Positions 8,435 through 17,320 of a stretch of DNA of 64,000 nucleotides are shown in pieces. Both the position numbers and the translations under genes were made by a program. Under the pieces are notes generated by a model. The model was not told the DNA's origin. It worked only from the letters and a program-made list of their open reading frames with translations, and made no database searches. The DNA comes from Saccharospirillum sp040881935 (GTDB lineage: Bacteria > Pseudomonadota > Gammaproteobacteria > Pseudomonadales > Natronospirillaceae). The stretch lies in NCBI RefSeq assembly GCF_040881935.1, contig NZ_JBBECH010000041.1, positions 46,403 through 110,402 on the forward strand, read 5' to 3'. How positions within the stretch are numbered: the stretch's first letter is position 1; each line of letters begins with the position of its first letter.

Positions 8435-9188
8435 TTTCAGCAAACGCTGTCAAAGCGTCCGCCACGGCCTGTGGCTGTTCAGGAATTAAGGCATGTCCTG
8501 CATCTTCAATGACGTGAACGGCCACGCGGTCACCCAACTCGCGCTGGAGACCCAGGTGTGGCACGGACGGGAGAAAAACATCGCCTCTTGCCTGTACGTC
8601 CAAAATTGGCGCCACCCCGGCACACCACCACTCCTCCACCGTATTGCTGGCTGTCAAGCGCTGGCGACGTGCCAACTCAGGGTGCCAGCCGTACAACCAC
8701 ACCGAAGGGTCGTTTCCCGGTGCAAAATAAACCTTAGATAACGCCTCTAATCGCTCAGCTTCACTCCGCCGGTCATCCAGGCAACAATTGATGCCGTTAC
8801 GCAACTCGGGGTCTATGGGTCCTTTTGGGGCCGCCGCCAGCAGGGCGATGCCGCTGACGCAACCCGGATAGCGAGTAGCCAAAGCCCGGGCAACCCAGTT
8901 GCCAAAGGCATGCCCGGCCACCAGCGCTGGCCCAAGTTGTTGCTGTTCAATAAGGAGAGCAACGTCTCCGGCAAGGTCAAACAGAGTTTCATTATCTGTT
9001 TGGGTATCGGTGAAATCGAGACCATAAGGTTGGGGACACAGTACTTGATAACCTTGCTTCTGAAGCAGTTCCGCCAGGACGTCGAAATCACTGTTATCCC
9101 GCGCCAAAGAAGGAATCAGCACGATCAACCTACCCGAGACCCCGCCGTTGCTGTTAGCCGCTTCGGTCATTTTAGGTTCCTTGTTCAT
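8394..9188 (-). CDS. Alpha/beta hydrolase with an alanine at the nucleophile elbow
   Basis: An alpha/beta-hydrolase fold protein of about 260 aa. The nucleophile elbow, normally G-x-S-x-G, reads VAGHAFGNWVARALA, so the expected serine is alanine. The acid/base half of the triad seems intact: an aspartate in the LDVQARGDVF segment and histidine in EDAGHALIPEQP. It may use different chemistry or act as a binding or accessory protein. Its start region overlaps the end of tctA by 17 bp (or begins just after it if the MTEAAN start at 9170 is used), so it is the last gene of the tct operon. The natural substrate is unknown. Confidence 0.75.
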   Translation of the reverse strand: MNKEPKMTEAANSNGGVSGRLIVLIPSLARDNSDFDVLAELLQKQGYQVLCPQPYGLDFTDTQTDNETLFDLAGDVALLIEQQQLGPALVAGHAFGNWVARALATRYPGCVSGIALLAAAPKGPIDPELRNGINCCLDDRRSEAERLEALSKVYFAPGNDPSVWLYGWHPELARRQRLTASNTVEEWWCAGVAPILDVQARGDVFLPSVPHLGLQRELGDRVAVHVIEDAGHALIPEQPQAVADALTAFAETAMACSGSRDRYQ

Positions 9189-10677
9189 TCGGTTTGGACC
9201 CCGGTTTCCGGCGAAGGGTCAGCACCACCAGTACGACCGTAATGGCTAGAAAGGTGGCACTCAGAGGGCTCTGAATGAACGTCATCGGATCGCCGCGGGA
9301 CAACAGCAGTGCCCGGCGCAAGTTCTCTTCCATCAACGGCCCTAGAATAAACCCCAGCAACAGCGGTGCTGCCGGGTATTTGAGCAATTGCATGCCATAA
9401 CCTAATATGCCGAACCCGAGCACCAGGAAAATATTGATGTGACTATTGGAAACGCTAAATACACCCGTACAGATAAAAAACAGTATGATCGGCACCAGTA
9501 TATGATACGGGATGGCCAATATTCGTACCCATATTCCGATAAGCGGCAGATTCAATACCACCAACAGGACATTGCCAATCCAGAAGCTCGCAACCAGTCC
9601 CCAGAACAGGCTCGCTTGATCAATCAAGATGCGTGGACCGGGTGTAATGCCGTGAATAACCAGCGCCCCAAGCATCAGAGCCATAACAGCATTGCCTGGG
9701 ATACCCAGCGTGAGAGTGGGAATAAAGGCAGCCTGAGCAGATGAATTATTGGCTGCCTCTGGCGCTGCCACGCCTTCTACAGCGCCCTTGCCGAACCGAC
9801 TAGGATCTTTAGCTACACGCTTCTCGAGCGCATAGGAAAGAAAGGAGGCAATCGAGGCCCCAGCTCCGGGCAATATGCCTATTACTGCACCTACCCAGGA
9901 GCCACGCAGAATAGGCATCCAGGACGCTCGCATTTCCGAACGTGTTGGCACCAGAGATTTCCAGGTGATTGAACGGGCGTCAAGTGGAGGCGCCTTCTGG
10001 GCCGAACCCAGATTGAATAATATCTCTGATATCCCAAACAAGCCCATGGCAAGGACCACAACACTAAGTCCATCCAACAAATGCAGTGAGCCAAAAGTGA
10101 ACCGAGAGACACCGGAATTCACATCAATCCCAACGACCCCCAACAGCAGGCCAGTCACTACCATAGCAATGCCCTTTAACTGAGAGCCGGTTGATAGCAT
10201 GGTGGCTGCCAACAACCCCAGCACCATCATCGACACATATTCCACGGGCCCAAAATTGAGTGCCGCCGCCGCTAACACTGGCGCAAATATACCCATTAAA
10301 ATAATGGCAAAACTCCCGCCTAGAAATGACGCAATGGTGGTTAAAAATAATGCCGCACCAGAACGGCCAGCTTTGGCCATAGGATAGCCATCCAGGCATA
10401 TTACTGCTGACGCCGCCGTGCCAGGCAAGTTGAGCAAAATCGATGAGGTTGAAGAACCATATTGAGCGCCATAGTATATACCTGCCAACATCACTAGGGC
10501 CGCTGTTGGCTCCAGATAGAACGTGATTGGCAGAAGCAATGAGATACCAGCTAGAGGGCCAATGCCTGGCAGCACGCCAACAAATGTTCCCAGCGTAACC
10601 CCAAGCAGACAGGCCAACAGATTTTCGATCGTTAAGGCAGTTTCAAACCCCAACGCCAGATTGGCAAACATATCCAC
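9172..10677 (-). CDS. tctA: Tripartite tricarboxylate transporter, large membrane subunit TctA
   Basis: Large permease subunit of a TTT-family, sodium- or proton-coupled transporter fed by a periplasmic binding protein. It is 501 aa with about twelve transmembrane helices. The family hallmark GTFVGVLPGIGPLAGISLLL lies near residue 30, and its internal repeat counterpart IGILPGAGASIASFLSYA lies near residue 270. The gene is 1 bp downstream of tctB and precedes the hydrolase gene. Together with tctC this is a complete transporter, presumably for the carboxylic acid degraded by the block. Confidence 0.93.
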   Translation of the reverse strand: MDMFANLALGFETALTIENLLACLLGVTLGTFVGVLPGIGPLAGISLLLPITFYLEPTAALVMLAGIYYGAQYGSSTSSILLNLPGTAASAVICLDGYPMAKAGRSGAALFLTTIASFLGGSFAIILMGIFAPVLAAAALNFGPVEYVSMMVLGLLAATMLSTGSQLKGIAMVVTGLLLGVVGIDVNSGVSRFTFGSLHLLDGLSVVVLAMGLFGISEILFNLGSAQKAPPLDARSITWKSLVPTRSEMRASWMPILRGSWVGAVIGILPGAGASIASFLSYALEKRVAKDPSRFGKGAVEGVAAPEAANNSSAQAAFIPTLTLGIPGNAVMALMLGALVIHGITPGPRILIDQASLFWGLVASFWIGNVLLVVLNLPLIGIWVRILAIPYHILVPIILFFICTGVFSVSNSHINIFLVLGFGILGYGMQLLKYPAAPLLLGFILGPLMEENLRRALLLSRGDPMTFIQSPLSATFLAITVVLVVLTLRRKPGSKPNEQGT

Positions 10678-10678
10678 T

Positions 10679-11131
10679 TCAGTGTCCTCCGAAGAGCGTT
10701 ATTGGAAGGCCCAGTGCAGCAACAAAGATAAAGGCAGAAAATAGAGAAAGGCTAATTGACACCAGCAAGGCGGATAAAAACCTCCACTTATCACCGCCCA
10801 TTGAAGTCAGAAAAACCAGAGCGAACGTAGCTGGCACGACCCCTGCCGGAGCAATCAGCAAAGAAAAGGACAGCACGCCAGCGACTGCAAACAGACCGCC
10901 TTTCAATTTTATTTTCCCCAGAGCACTTGTAGTTCGCAGGCTTTGAATTGCGAGGGCGATACCCAATCCAATGAGTAGCACACTGAGTATCAGCGGATAA
11001 AATCCTGGCCCCATGCTGATCAGTGAACCGATCCTGTACCCGGAGGCAAGAAAAGCCCCCAGACTACCGACGAAGATGAGAAATACTGCGCCCGAGAGCT
11101 CAGGTAGGTAGCTATTTGGTGGGTTGTTCAT
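10679..11131 (-). CDS. tctB: Tripartite tricarboxylate transporter, small membrane subunit TctB
   Basis: Small membrane subunit of 150 aa with four hydrophobic segments, including AVFLIFVGSLGAFLASGYRI and MGPGFYPLILSVLLIGLGIA near the N-terminus, the typical start of TctB proteins. The family is poorly conserved, so position between tctC and tctA is the stronger evidence. It lies 93 bp downstream of tctC. Confidence 0.85.
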   Translation of the reverse strand: MNNPPNSYLPELSGAVFLIFVGSLGAFLASGYRIGSLISMGPGFYPLILSVLLIGLGIALAIQSLRTTSALGKIKLKGGLFAVAGVLSFSLLIAPAGVVPATFALVFLTSMGGDKWRFLSALLVSISLSLFSAFIFVAALGLPITLFGGH

Positions 11132-11224
11132 AAGAAGCCCTTTGAAACCACAAGACTAAGTAACAAGTTCCCGACTCGAAAAACCAAGCCGGGCACTGTC
11201 TGTCATAGCATAGTCCGAGGAAAA

Positions 11225-12223
11225 TTAGTTGGGTTGCAGATTCAGGTCTTCAATGACTTGGCCAAAGAAGCGATAGTCATCTTGAACTTCGGCTGCAAAG
11301 GCCTCAGAACCTGTAAACGCAGGGTCCAACCCTCGCTCAATAAATCCGTTTCGAAAATCCTCTTCCTGAAACAGTTCCTCTAGCGCGCTCTGCAGTACAG
11401 CCAACACATCGTCGGGCACTCCGGCCGGGGCAAAAAGCCCATTCCATCCATGCGTGTTCATTGCAGGCAAACCGGCTTCTTCCAAGGTCGGCAGGTCAGG
11501 TAATTCGGCTAGACGCTGATCGCCCAACACTGCCAAGCCTTTAAGGTCACCACTTTCGACGTACGGAATAACCGCAGTATCGATCATCATGTGAATGCGT
11601 CCGGCTAACAGATCGGTAACTGCGGGAGCCGCACCACTGAAGGGTATATGTGTTACATCGATATCGTTGTTTTGTAGAAAGAGCTCGGTGATCATTTGCA
11701 CGGTAGACCCCATTCCAGGGGAACCGTAGTTCATTAAATTCGGATTCTCCCGAGCATAGGCTATCAGCTCTTCTATGCTGTCAACCGGTACGGATGGGTG
11801 CACTGCGAGTACCCGGCGGGAGTCAACAATCTTTGCAATAGTGGTAAAGTCCGTCGCCGGATCGTAATTGGCTGAGCCAAGATGGGGCACAATACTCATC
11901 GTCGAAGTGGCTGTTGCCAATAAGTTGTAGCCATCCGGCTCCATAGCCATCACCGCAGTGGTACCGATTGCCCCGGAGGCCCCGCCGCGATTCTCCACGA
12001 CGACGTTGACGCCGAGCTTCTTGGCAAGTCCGTCGGCTGTCAGCCGCGCCACCAAATCACCAGTCCCACCAGCTGGGTAGGAAACAATAATCCGGATGGG
12101 ATTTTCGGGATAATCAGCCAAGGCTGTTTGTGAAGCGACAGTCATGAATAACGCGCACAATAGCCCTATAGCCAATCCGCGTGACCGTACGCTAAGCCAA
12201 TCAATTGCTTTTCTGTTGGTCAT
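11225..12223 (-). CDS. tctC: Tripartite tricarboxylate transporter, periplasmic binding subunit TctC
   Basis: Bug/TctC-type periplasmic solute-binding protein of 332 aa. An N-terminal signal peptide (GLAIGLLCALFMTVASQTAL then ADYP) is followed by the family signature PIRIIVSYPAGGTGDLVARL near residue 43 and ENRGGASGAIGTTAVM near residue 77. It is the first gene of the tctCBA-hydrolase operon. Upstream lie two copies of an 11-bp motif and a 20-bp inverted repeat, so transcription is probably regulated there. The ligand is an unknown carboxylate. Confidence 0.92.
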   Translation of the reverse strand: MTNRKAIDWLSVRSRGLAIGLLCALFMTVASQTALADYPENPIRIIVSYPAGGTGDLVARLTADGLAKKLGVNVVVENRGGASGAIGTTAVMAMEPDGYNLLATATSTMSIVPHLGSANYDPATDFTTIAKIVDSRRVLAVHPSVPVDSIEELIAYARENPNLMNYGSPGMGSTVQMITELFLQNNDIDVTHIPFSGAAPAVTDLLAGRIHMMIDTAVIPYVESGDLKGLAVLGDQRLAELPDLPTLEEAGLPAMNTHGWNGLFAPAGVPDDVLAVLQSALEELFQEEDFRNGFIERGLDPAFTGSEAFAAEVQDDYRFFGQVIEDLNLQPN

Positions 12224-12275
12224 ATTGAAGTTCCTCTTATTGTACTTATTTTACCCATAACAACCGTAAGATTAG

Positions 12276-12347
12276 ACTTATGATCTTATGCCCTTCATGG
12301 TGCAAGTACTTATTCTCTGAGACGCTTGCACCCTAAAGATCATAAGT
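12276..12347. promoter_or_regulatory. tctC promoter region with two inverted copies of the shared motif
   Basis: The 11-mer AGATCATAAGT is present at 12337-12347 and in reverse complement at 12276-12286. The match extends to about 15 bp (AAGATCATAAGTCTA against its complement). The motif also occurs at 1107-1117 next to the acyl-CoA dehydrogenase and TAXI genes. Two inverted copies about 60 bp apart in front of tctC fit a regulator binding two half-sites, with looping or cooperative binding possible. Confidence 0.45.
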
Positions 12348-12376
12348 CTAATATTTTGATCTTTAGGGTGCAAGCG
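12323..12376. repeat. Perfect 20-bp inverted repeat with a 14-nt loop
   Basis: The left arm, CGCTTGCACCCTAAAGATCA (12323-12342), is exactly complementary to 12357-12376. There is no T-run after either arm, so it does not look like an intrinsic terminator. It sits between the tctC promoter and a transposase remnant. It may be a terminal repeat left by a mobile element, a recombination scar or a regulator site; the shared operator motif overlaps the left arm and loop. Confidence 0.7.
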
Positions 12377-12405
12377 CCTTTCTGAGTTATATGCCTGACA
12401 GATCT

Positions 12406-12621
12406 TCAATGAGGGACAAGGGCCGATAACAGCGGTTTACGCAGTGGCGTAGAAAGCCAACTAATCGGCCCGTGAGCGCGGTCTTCTGAATGATCCAGGT
12501 TCAACACCATTATCGCTGGTACAGTCGCGTAGCTATCGAAGAAGACATCCACGAAGGCCTGGGCCAACCCGGTTTGACCAACCACGCTCTGCAGCACCGA
12601 AATCACCGGACATAGCGCCAC
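12406..12621 (-). pseudogene. Transposase remnant, probably IS1380 family
   Basis: A 71-codon minus-strand frame contains AFVDVFFDSYATVPAIMVLN followed by LDHSEDRAHG. This resembles the catalytic-domain entry of IS1380-type transposases, where a hydrophobic strand leads into an LDxD-x-(D)-x-x-HG motif. Only this fragment survives, and the following residues (PISWLSTPLRKPLLSALVPH) do not continue the family. No terminal inverted repeats could be assigned with certainty. It marks the boundary of the catabolic block and the 5' truncation of the chemoreceptor gene beside it. Confidence 0.5.
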
Positions 12622-12653
12622 CTTCGAAATCAGCCCTCACGGTTAAGCCGGTC

Positions 12654-14161
12654 ATGGGGTTAACCCGAAGCAATGGCCTACTGCTGTTAAAGGATATTAG
12701 CCTGGCTGCGAGCGCTCAGGAGCTTGACCAACTCAGCACCCAATTTGACCAATGGGATCAACGTCTTCAAAACCAGTTCTTCAGTTTTACGACACTGGCG
12801 ATGAACTACCCCTCGTCACGCTCATTTATGCAATCGGCACAACCTATTACCACCCAGATTCAGAACCTGGCTCAGGGTGAAACCATCAAAAATGCCGGAA
12901 CCGATACTGAGATTATCCAGCCGGGGTTAATCGCCAGCCAGTCAGCTCTGTTGGAGTATCGTCAGACGGCTTCGCGCCGGGCAGGCTCGATGCAAACCAC
13001 TCAGCACAGCATTCAGGAAACCTTGTCGACATTAAGTACCTTTTCCCAGGCTTTCGCCCGCGACGTCGCCAACGGTGTTAATACCAGCCTGGCACGCAGC
13101 ACTCATTTCATTCTCTTTGGTCTGGCAGCACTCTTCCTCACCGTCGCTGTGGTTCTGTGGCTCATCATCACCAGTATTCGTAGCCCACTGACCACCTTAA
13201 AATCGGCGCTCAAGGTTCTGGCGACCGGTGACCTGACCAAAACCGTACACTCCAGCCATAGAGATGAAATGGGTGATCTAATTACCGCCGTTGAAGCCGT
13301 ACGTGTCGGTTTAAGTGAGATGATTACCGATCTTAAAACCAAATCACATGCCATTACCGATTCTGCCCAGCAGAGCCAGCAGCTCAGTGAGTCAGTCGGT
13401 TACGCATCCCAGGAGCAGACCCTGGAAACCGAACGCACTTTAACGGCGGTTCACAACATGGAAGAAGCCGTACAGCAGATCGTCGCGCTATCGGAACAGG
13501 GCCAGCAGGTAGCGGTGGCGGCACACGGTGAACCGCATACCACAGCGCTCGAAATTCGAGAAAACACCCTGACGATGACAGCCTTACAACAAACCTTTAG
13601 TGAAGCCACCGAGACCATAGCGCAGCTTAACAACAACATGAAAGGCGTTGAAGTCATTTCAACCACCATCGAAGGCATCGCTGAACAAACCAATTTGCTG
13701 GCGCTTAATGCAGCCATCGAAGCCGCCCGGGCCGGCGATCGGGGGCGTGGGTTTGCCGTGGTTGCAGATGAAGTGAGATTGCTGGCCAGCCGCACTTCAG
13801 AATCAACGGCCAAAATCAGAAAAACCATCGACGGTTTGGTCGCCGCGTTCGAAGCCCTGGCCAGCTCCATTCAGCAAGGACACACCAAAATTGACAACAG
13901 CCGCCGGGCCTCTACTCAGGCCGATGCCGCCATTAATGAATTTAAAAACCGCATTAACCGAATTCAGGAACTCAGTGACCGGTATCCGACATCACCCAAC
14001 ACCAGGAACACAGCACTGCCGCGATTCGCACTCAGGTCGATCAGGTTATTCACAATGCTCGCCAGGCTGAGGCTGCTGCAAAAAAATCCGGCGACAACAG
14101 CCATCAGCTCAGCGCTATGGCCAGGGAACTGGATGCCATGGTCATGCGCTTTCAAAGCTGA
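12654..14161 (+). pseudogene. Methyl-accepting chemotaxis protein, 5'-truncated and frameshifted
   Basis: Most of a chemoreceptor can be read: part of a periplasmic sensor, a transmembrane helix (FILFGLAALFLTVAVVLWLI), a HAMP domain (LKVLATGDLTKTVHS) and the signalling hairpin (IAEQTNLLALNAAIEAARAG). The N-terminal first transmembrane helix is missing. Near 13980 the frame is lost: the expected C-terminus (VSDITQHQEHSTAAIRTQVD, ending VMRFQS) is found in another frame and stops at 14161, consistent with a one-base deletion. The nominal ORF running to 14252 is therefore an artefact. The gene is probably dead, next to a transposase remnant. Confidence 0.75.
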
Positions 14162-14163
14162 GC

Positions 14164-15522
14164 TTACTCGTAGGCATCAATATCGCGTTTGTCCAGATAC
14201 CGGGCTATCCGGTGTGCGGCATTGGCAAAGTCATTGGCGGCTTGCAGCGTAGGAGCAACCGTATCCAACTCATTTGGATCGTACTGTTCCAGCAAGTGCG
14301 CCAGCAAACCGCCCAGGTGATTACCAACTTGCTGAAACTCTGCGGTTTGAACAAATTGTACCCCCCGATAGGGAACCGGTTGCACCGATGACTGATTGAA
14401 ATCAGTCGACTGTATAGCCGTAATAGTGGCATCGGAAAACGCTGCGTATTGGCGATAATCGGCGTTATCATAAAGTGCTACGCGCGTCCCCGGCGGTACA
14501 TACTGAATACCATAATCGTCAGCAACCAATTGCTGGTAAGTTTCCGAGGTTGCCCATTCAACAAATTCCCAGGCAGCGGCTTTAACGGGTGATTGCTCCG
14601 GCACCGAAAACCCCCAGGCCCATAACCAGTTAGCCCCTGTGTCTGTTACCTCATGGGGAGCCTGGCGGTAGTCGATTTTCAGATAGTCGGGGTGCGCTGC
14701 CAGGGCGCCGCCTGCGGCGGTCGAGTCGACCCAAACATCGCAATCACCTCGTAAAAAAGCAGCAAGGTTCTCGGTGTATCCGTTGAGCCAGGCTTCAGGC
14801 AACCCATATTGGTGCTGCAGTCTAAGGTAGAAATTGATCGCGCTATGCCACTGCGGCGAGTCAATCGTCGAACGCCACTCAGTATCGTACCAGCGCCCGC
14901 CAAAACTATTAACCAGTGTAGACACCAACGCCATGTTTTCCCCCCAACCGGGTTTACCTCTCAGGCAAATCCGGCCATGAGCCCCGCCAGAGCGCGTGGT
15001 CAGCTCATTCAGTAATTGCTCCAGCCCTGTCCAGGTCGGTTGCTCAGGCACGGTTAGATTATATCGTGAGAAAACATCCTTACGAAAATAGGTGATCGAG
15101 CTTTCACCATAGAAGGGCAGACCGTAGTACTGATTGCCAACCTGGAAACCAGTAATAATTTCCGAAATCCACCCGGATTGTGAGAGATCACCCGACATAT
15201 CCGCCGGGACTGAACTTAAACGGCCAGAACCTCCCCACAGCGTCGCCTCAAGCATCCCGACCGTGTACACATCGTACCGCGGCTGGTCGCGCTTGCTGTC
15301 GCGGGATTGCATCAGCCGCAAGACCGATTCATCGACCACGTTCCACTCGAGTTTGATACCCGGGTTTGCACGTTCAAACTGCTGCGATAAGGTTTGCATT
15401 CGAAGCATGTCGTCATTAGCGACTGTGGCGACGGAAACCGTTTCGCCAAACGTACTTACTGAGATAACGCTCAGGGCCATAATGCGGAGGGAGTACTGAA
15501 ATAACGCTGCGTTCGAGTTCAT
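14164..15522 (-). CDS. ABC-type sugar (family 1) extracellular solute-binding protein
   Basis: A 452-aa periplasmic binding protein. After a signal peptide (SLRIMALSVISVSTFGETV) it shows the cluster-D sugar/polyol binder layout: LSQQFERANPGIKLEWNVVD near residue 47, YDVYTVGMLEATLWGGSG near residue 82 and the hinge segment AAWEFVEWATSETYQQLVAD near residue 315. Family relatives bind mono- or oligosaccharides and sugar alcohols, but no permease or ATPase genes are adjacent, so the protein may serve a transporter encoded elsewhere. It lies 153 bp downstream of pxpC on the same strand. Confidence 0.85.
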   Translation of the reverse strand: MNSNAALFQYSLRIMALSVISVSTFGETVSVATVANDDMLRMQTLSQQFERANPGIKLEWNVVDESVLRLMQSRDSKRDQPRYDVYTVGMLEATLWGGSGRLSSVPADMSGDLSQSGWISEIITGFQVGNQYYGLPFYGESSITYFRKDVFSRYNLTVPEQPTWTGLEQLLNELTTRSGGAHGRICLRGKPGWGENMALVSTLVNSFGGRWYDTEWRSTIDSPQWHSAINFYLRLQHQYGLPEAWLNGYTENLAAFLRGDCDVWVDSTAAGGALAAHPDYLKIDYRQAPHEVTDTGANWLWAWGFSVPEQSPVKAAAWEFVEWATSETYQQLVADDYGIQYVPPGTRVALYDNADYRQYAAFSDATITAIQSTDFNQSSVQPVPYRGVQFVQTAEFQQVGNHLGGLLAHLLEQYDPNELDTVAPTLQAANDFANAAHRIARYLDKRDIDAYE

Positions 15523-15675
15523 TTTTTACACCTTTTTTGTTTTCCATTGAACTCGGTGCAAGGCAATTAAACTAGTGGTTTATTCACGGATTTCGATACT
15601 TTACTGCTCTCGGCAACACCGGCATTCGAAGCGGTCCCAATCTATCCGAACTCCGATACTTCACATTGACCCTCA

Positions 15676-16632
15676 TCAGGGCCAGGCAATCATTCGAGCA
15701 TCGTCCACCCATTGGCTGAGGCTGAAAAACCGGTCAAACAACCGTCGTTCTGCCTGCACGCTGTCAACATCGGTAAACTCAAAGCGAACACGAGTACCCG
15801 GGCTGCACTGGCTCAGGCGAGCGCAATCCAAACTGGTGACGCAGCCGATTTTCGGGTAGCCGCCGATGGTCTGGCGATCTCTGAGCAAGACGATGGGTTG
15901 CCCATGCGGCGGAATTTGAATTGCACCATAAGCGATACCTTCAGAGGCCAGCTTTTGGGCGTTGGCTGCCACGGCAGGGCCACTGAGTTTAAACCCCATG
16001 CGATTGATGTCGTTGGTCACCTTATAGTCCGCTGTTTCAAAGGTGCGTCTTGCCACCAGGCTGAACTGTTCGTATTGGTAGCCCGGAATTACCTTGGCCG
16101 TTAGTGGCTCATTGTAGTTCGGCCGGTGAACCCAGGGCACGCAGTGCAATGGCCGTTCTGGCATTGGCGTAAAGGGGAGTCGATCGCCTTTCTTCAGCGG
16201 GCCACCATCCAAACCACCCAGTTGTTCTCGCACGACAACGGAGCGGCTACCGAATTGAAGCGGTGTTTGCCACCCACCGGCGACACCGAGATAAGCCCAC
16301 AATCCGGACCGAACCTGGCCGAAACGAATCACATCGCCACGCCTAACCCGATGACTGCACCAGCTTTCGATAACATCACCATTCAATGTAACCGGGATAT
16401 CAGCCCCGGTAACGACGATCGTCGTATCTGCACCGACCTCTGCTTCAAAGTTGCCCAGTAGAATTTCAATACAAGCTGCACCTGCCTCATTGCCCAGCAC
16501 CTTATTCGCCCAGGAATAAGCATGCTCGTCCACAGCGCCGCCTTGTGAAAGACCTTGCTGAAAATAACCGGAGCGACCGGCATCCTGAATGGTTGCTTGC
16601 CAGCCAGGCTGGCGAACCATCAACTCAGTCAT
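15676..16632 (-). CDS. pxpC: 5-oxoprolinase subunit PxpC (biotin-dependent carboxyltransferase-like)
   Basis: Third subunit of the bacterial ATP-dependent 5-oxoprolinase, which opens pyroglutamate to glutamate. The family start is recognisable: VRQPGWQATIQDAGRSGYF, then QGLSQGGAVDEHAYSWAN. RDRQTIGGYPKIGCV is near residue 260. The start at 16632 (MTELMV) fits the family better than longer upstream options and overlaps the pxpB stop by 8 bp. Length is 318 aa. Confidence 0.92.
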   Translation of the reverse strand: MTELMVRQPGWQATIQDAGRSGYFQQGLSQGGAVDEHAYSWANKVLGNEAGAACIEILLGNFEAEVGADTTIVVTGADIPVTLNGDVIESWCSHRVRRGDVIRFGQVRSGLWAYLGVAGGWQTPLQFGSRSVVVREQLGGLDGGPLKKGDRLPFTPMPERPLHCVPWVHRPNYNEPLTAKVIPGYQYEQFSLVARRTFETADYKVTNDINRMGFKLSGPAVAANAQKLASEGIAYGAIQIPPHGQPIVLLRDRQTIGGYPKIGCVTSLDCARLSQCSPGTRVRFEFTDVDSVQAERRLFDRFFSLSQWVDDARMIAWP

Positions 16633-17320
16633 CCAGACGCCCTCCGCGCGTGAGAAATTCAGATCGGTCGATCGGTACGAAACGCACCCGGTCGCCAACA
16701 TGCAGCAACGATGCATGACCGTCGCGATTGGAGGCATCAAACATGGGCTGAGGAGTACGACCAACTATGTTCCAGCCACCTGGCGACGGCAATGGATACA
16801 CCGCCGTCTGTGCATCAGCGATTCCTACACTGCCACGGGCTACGGATTTGCGGGGAGACTCATGACGGGGCGTGGCGATACGTTCATCCAGACGGCCGAG
16901 AAAAGCAAAGCCCGGGTTAAAACCGATGGCAAAAACCTGGTAGTCACGACCGGTGTGCAGCTCAATCAGGTCAATGACGGACATGGCTTTACTGTCAGCC
17001 AGCGCTTCGAGGTCGTAGCCAACGCTCGGATCATACCAGACAGGTATCTCAACCAGTCTTCCTGATTCGGCAAGCACGGCGCTTGCAATCGAAGCGTCTA
17101 CCAGACGCTGCACAGTCCGAATCATCCAGTGGCTGTCGACCTGATTGTAATCATAGATGCAGAGTAGCGTGGTGTAGGAGGGAATGAGGTCGATCAGAAC
17201 CGACGACAACTGTTCTGTCAGGGTATTCGTGGCAGCCGCTATAACCGGTATCAGTGCTTCATCGATCTGTTGACCGAATTCGATCAGAACCGCATTTTCA
17301 GACACGGCCCTCACCTGCAT
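16625..17320 (-). CDS. pxpB: 5-oxoprolinase subunit PxpB (KipI-like)
   Basis: A 231-aa KipI/PxpB protein. Diagnostic segments are IPVWYDPSVGYDLEALAD near residue 97, YQVFAIGFNPGFAFLGRLDE near residue 131 and SVGIADAQTAVYPLPSPGGW near residue 163. The start overlaps the pxpA stop (TGATG). It forms the PxpBC complex that phosphorylates and opens 5-oxoproline supplied with PxpA. Confidence 0.93.
   Translation of the reverse strand: MQVRAVSENAVLIEFGQQIDEALIPVIAAATNTLTEQLSSVLIDLIPSYTTLLCIYDYNQVDSHWMIRTVQRLVDASIASAVLAESGRLVEIPVWYDPSVGYDLEALADSKAMSVIDLIELHTGRDYQVFAIGFNPGFAFLGRLDERIATPRHESPRKSVARGSVGIADAQTAVYPLPSPGGWNIVGRTPQPMFDASNRDGHASLLHVGDRVRFVPIDRSEFLTRGGRLDD

Noticed and set aside
12323..12376. 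Inverted repeat as a transcription terminator
   Set aside because: No T-run follows either arm and it sits between a gene start and a remnant rather than after a gene.
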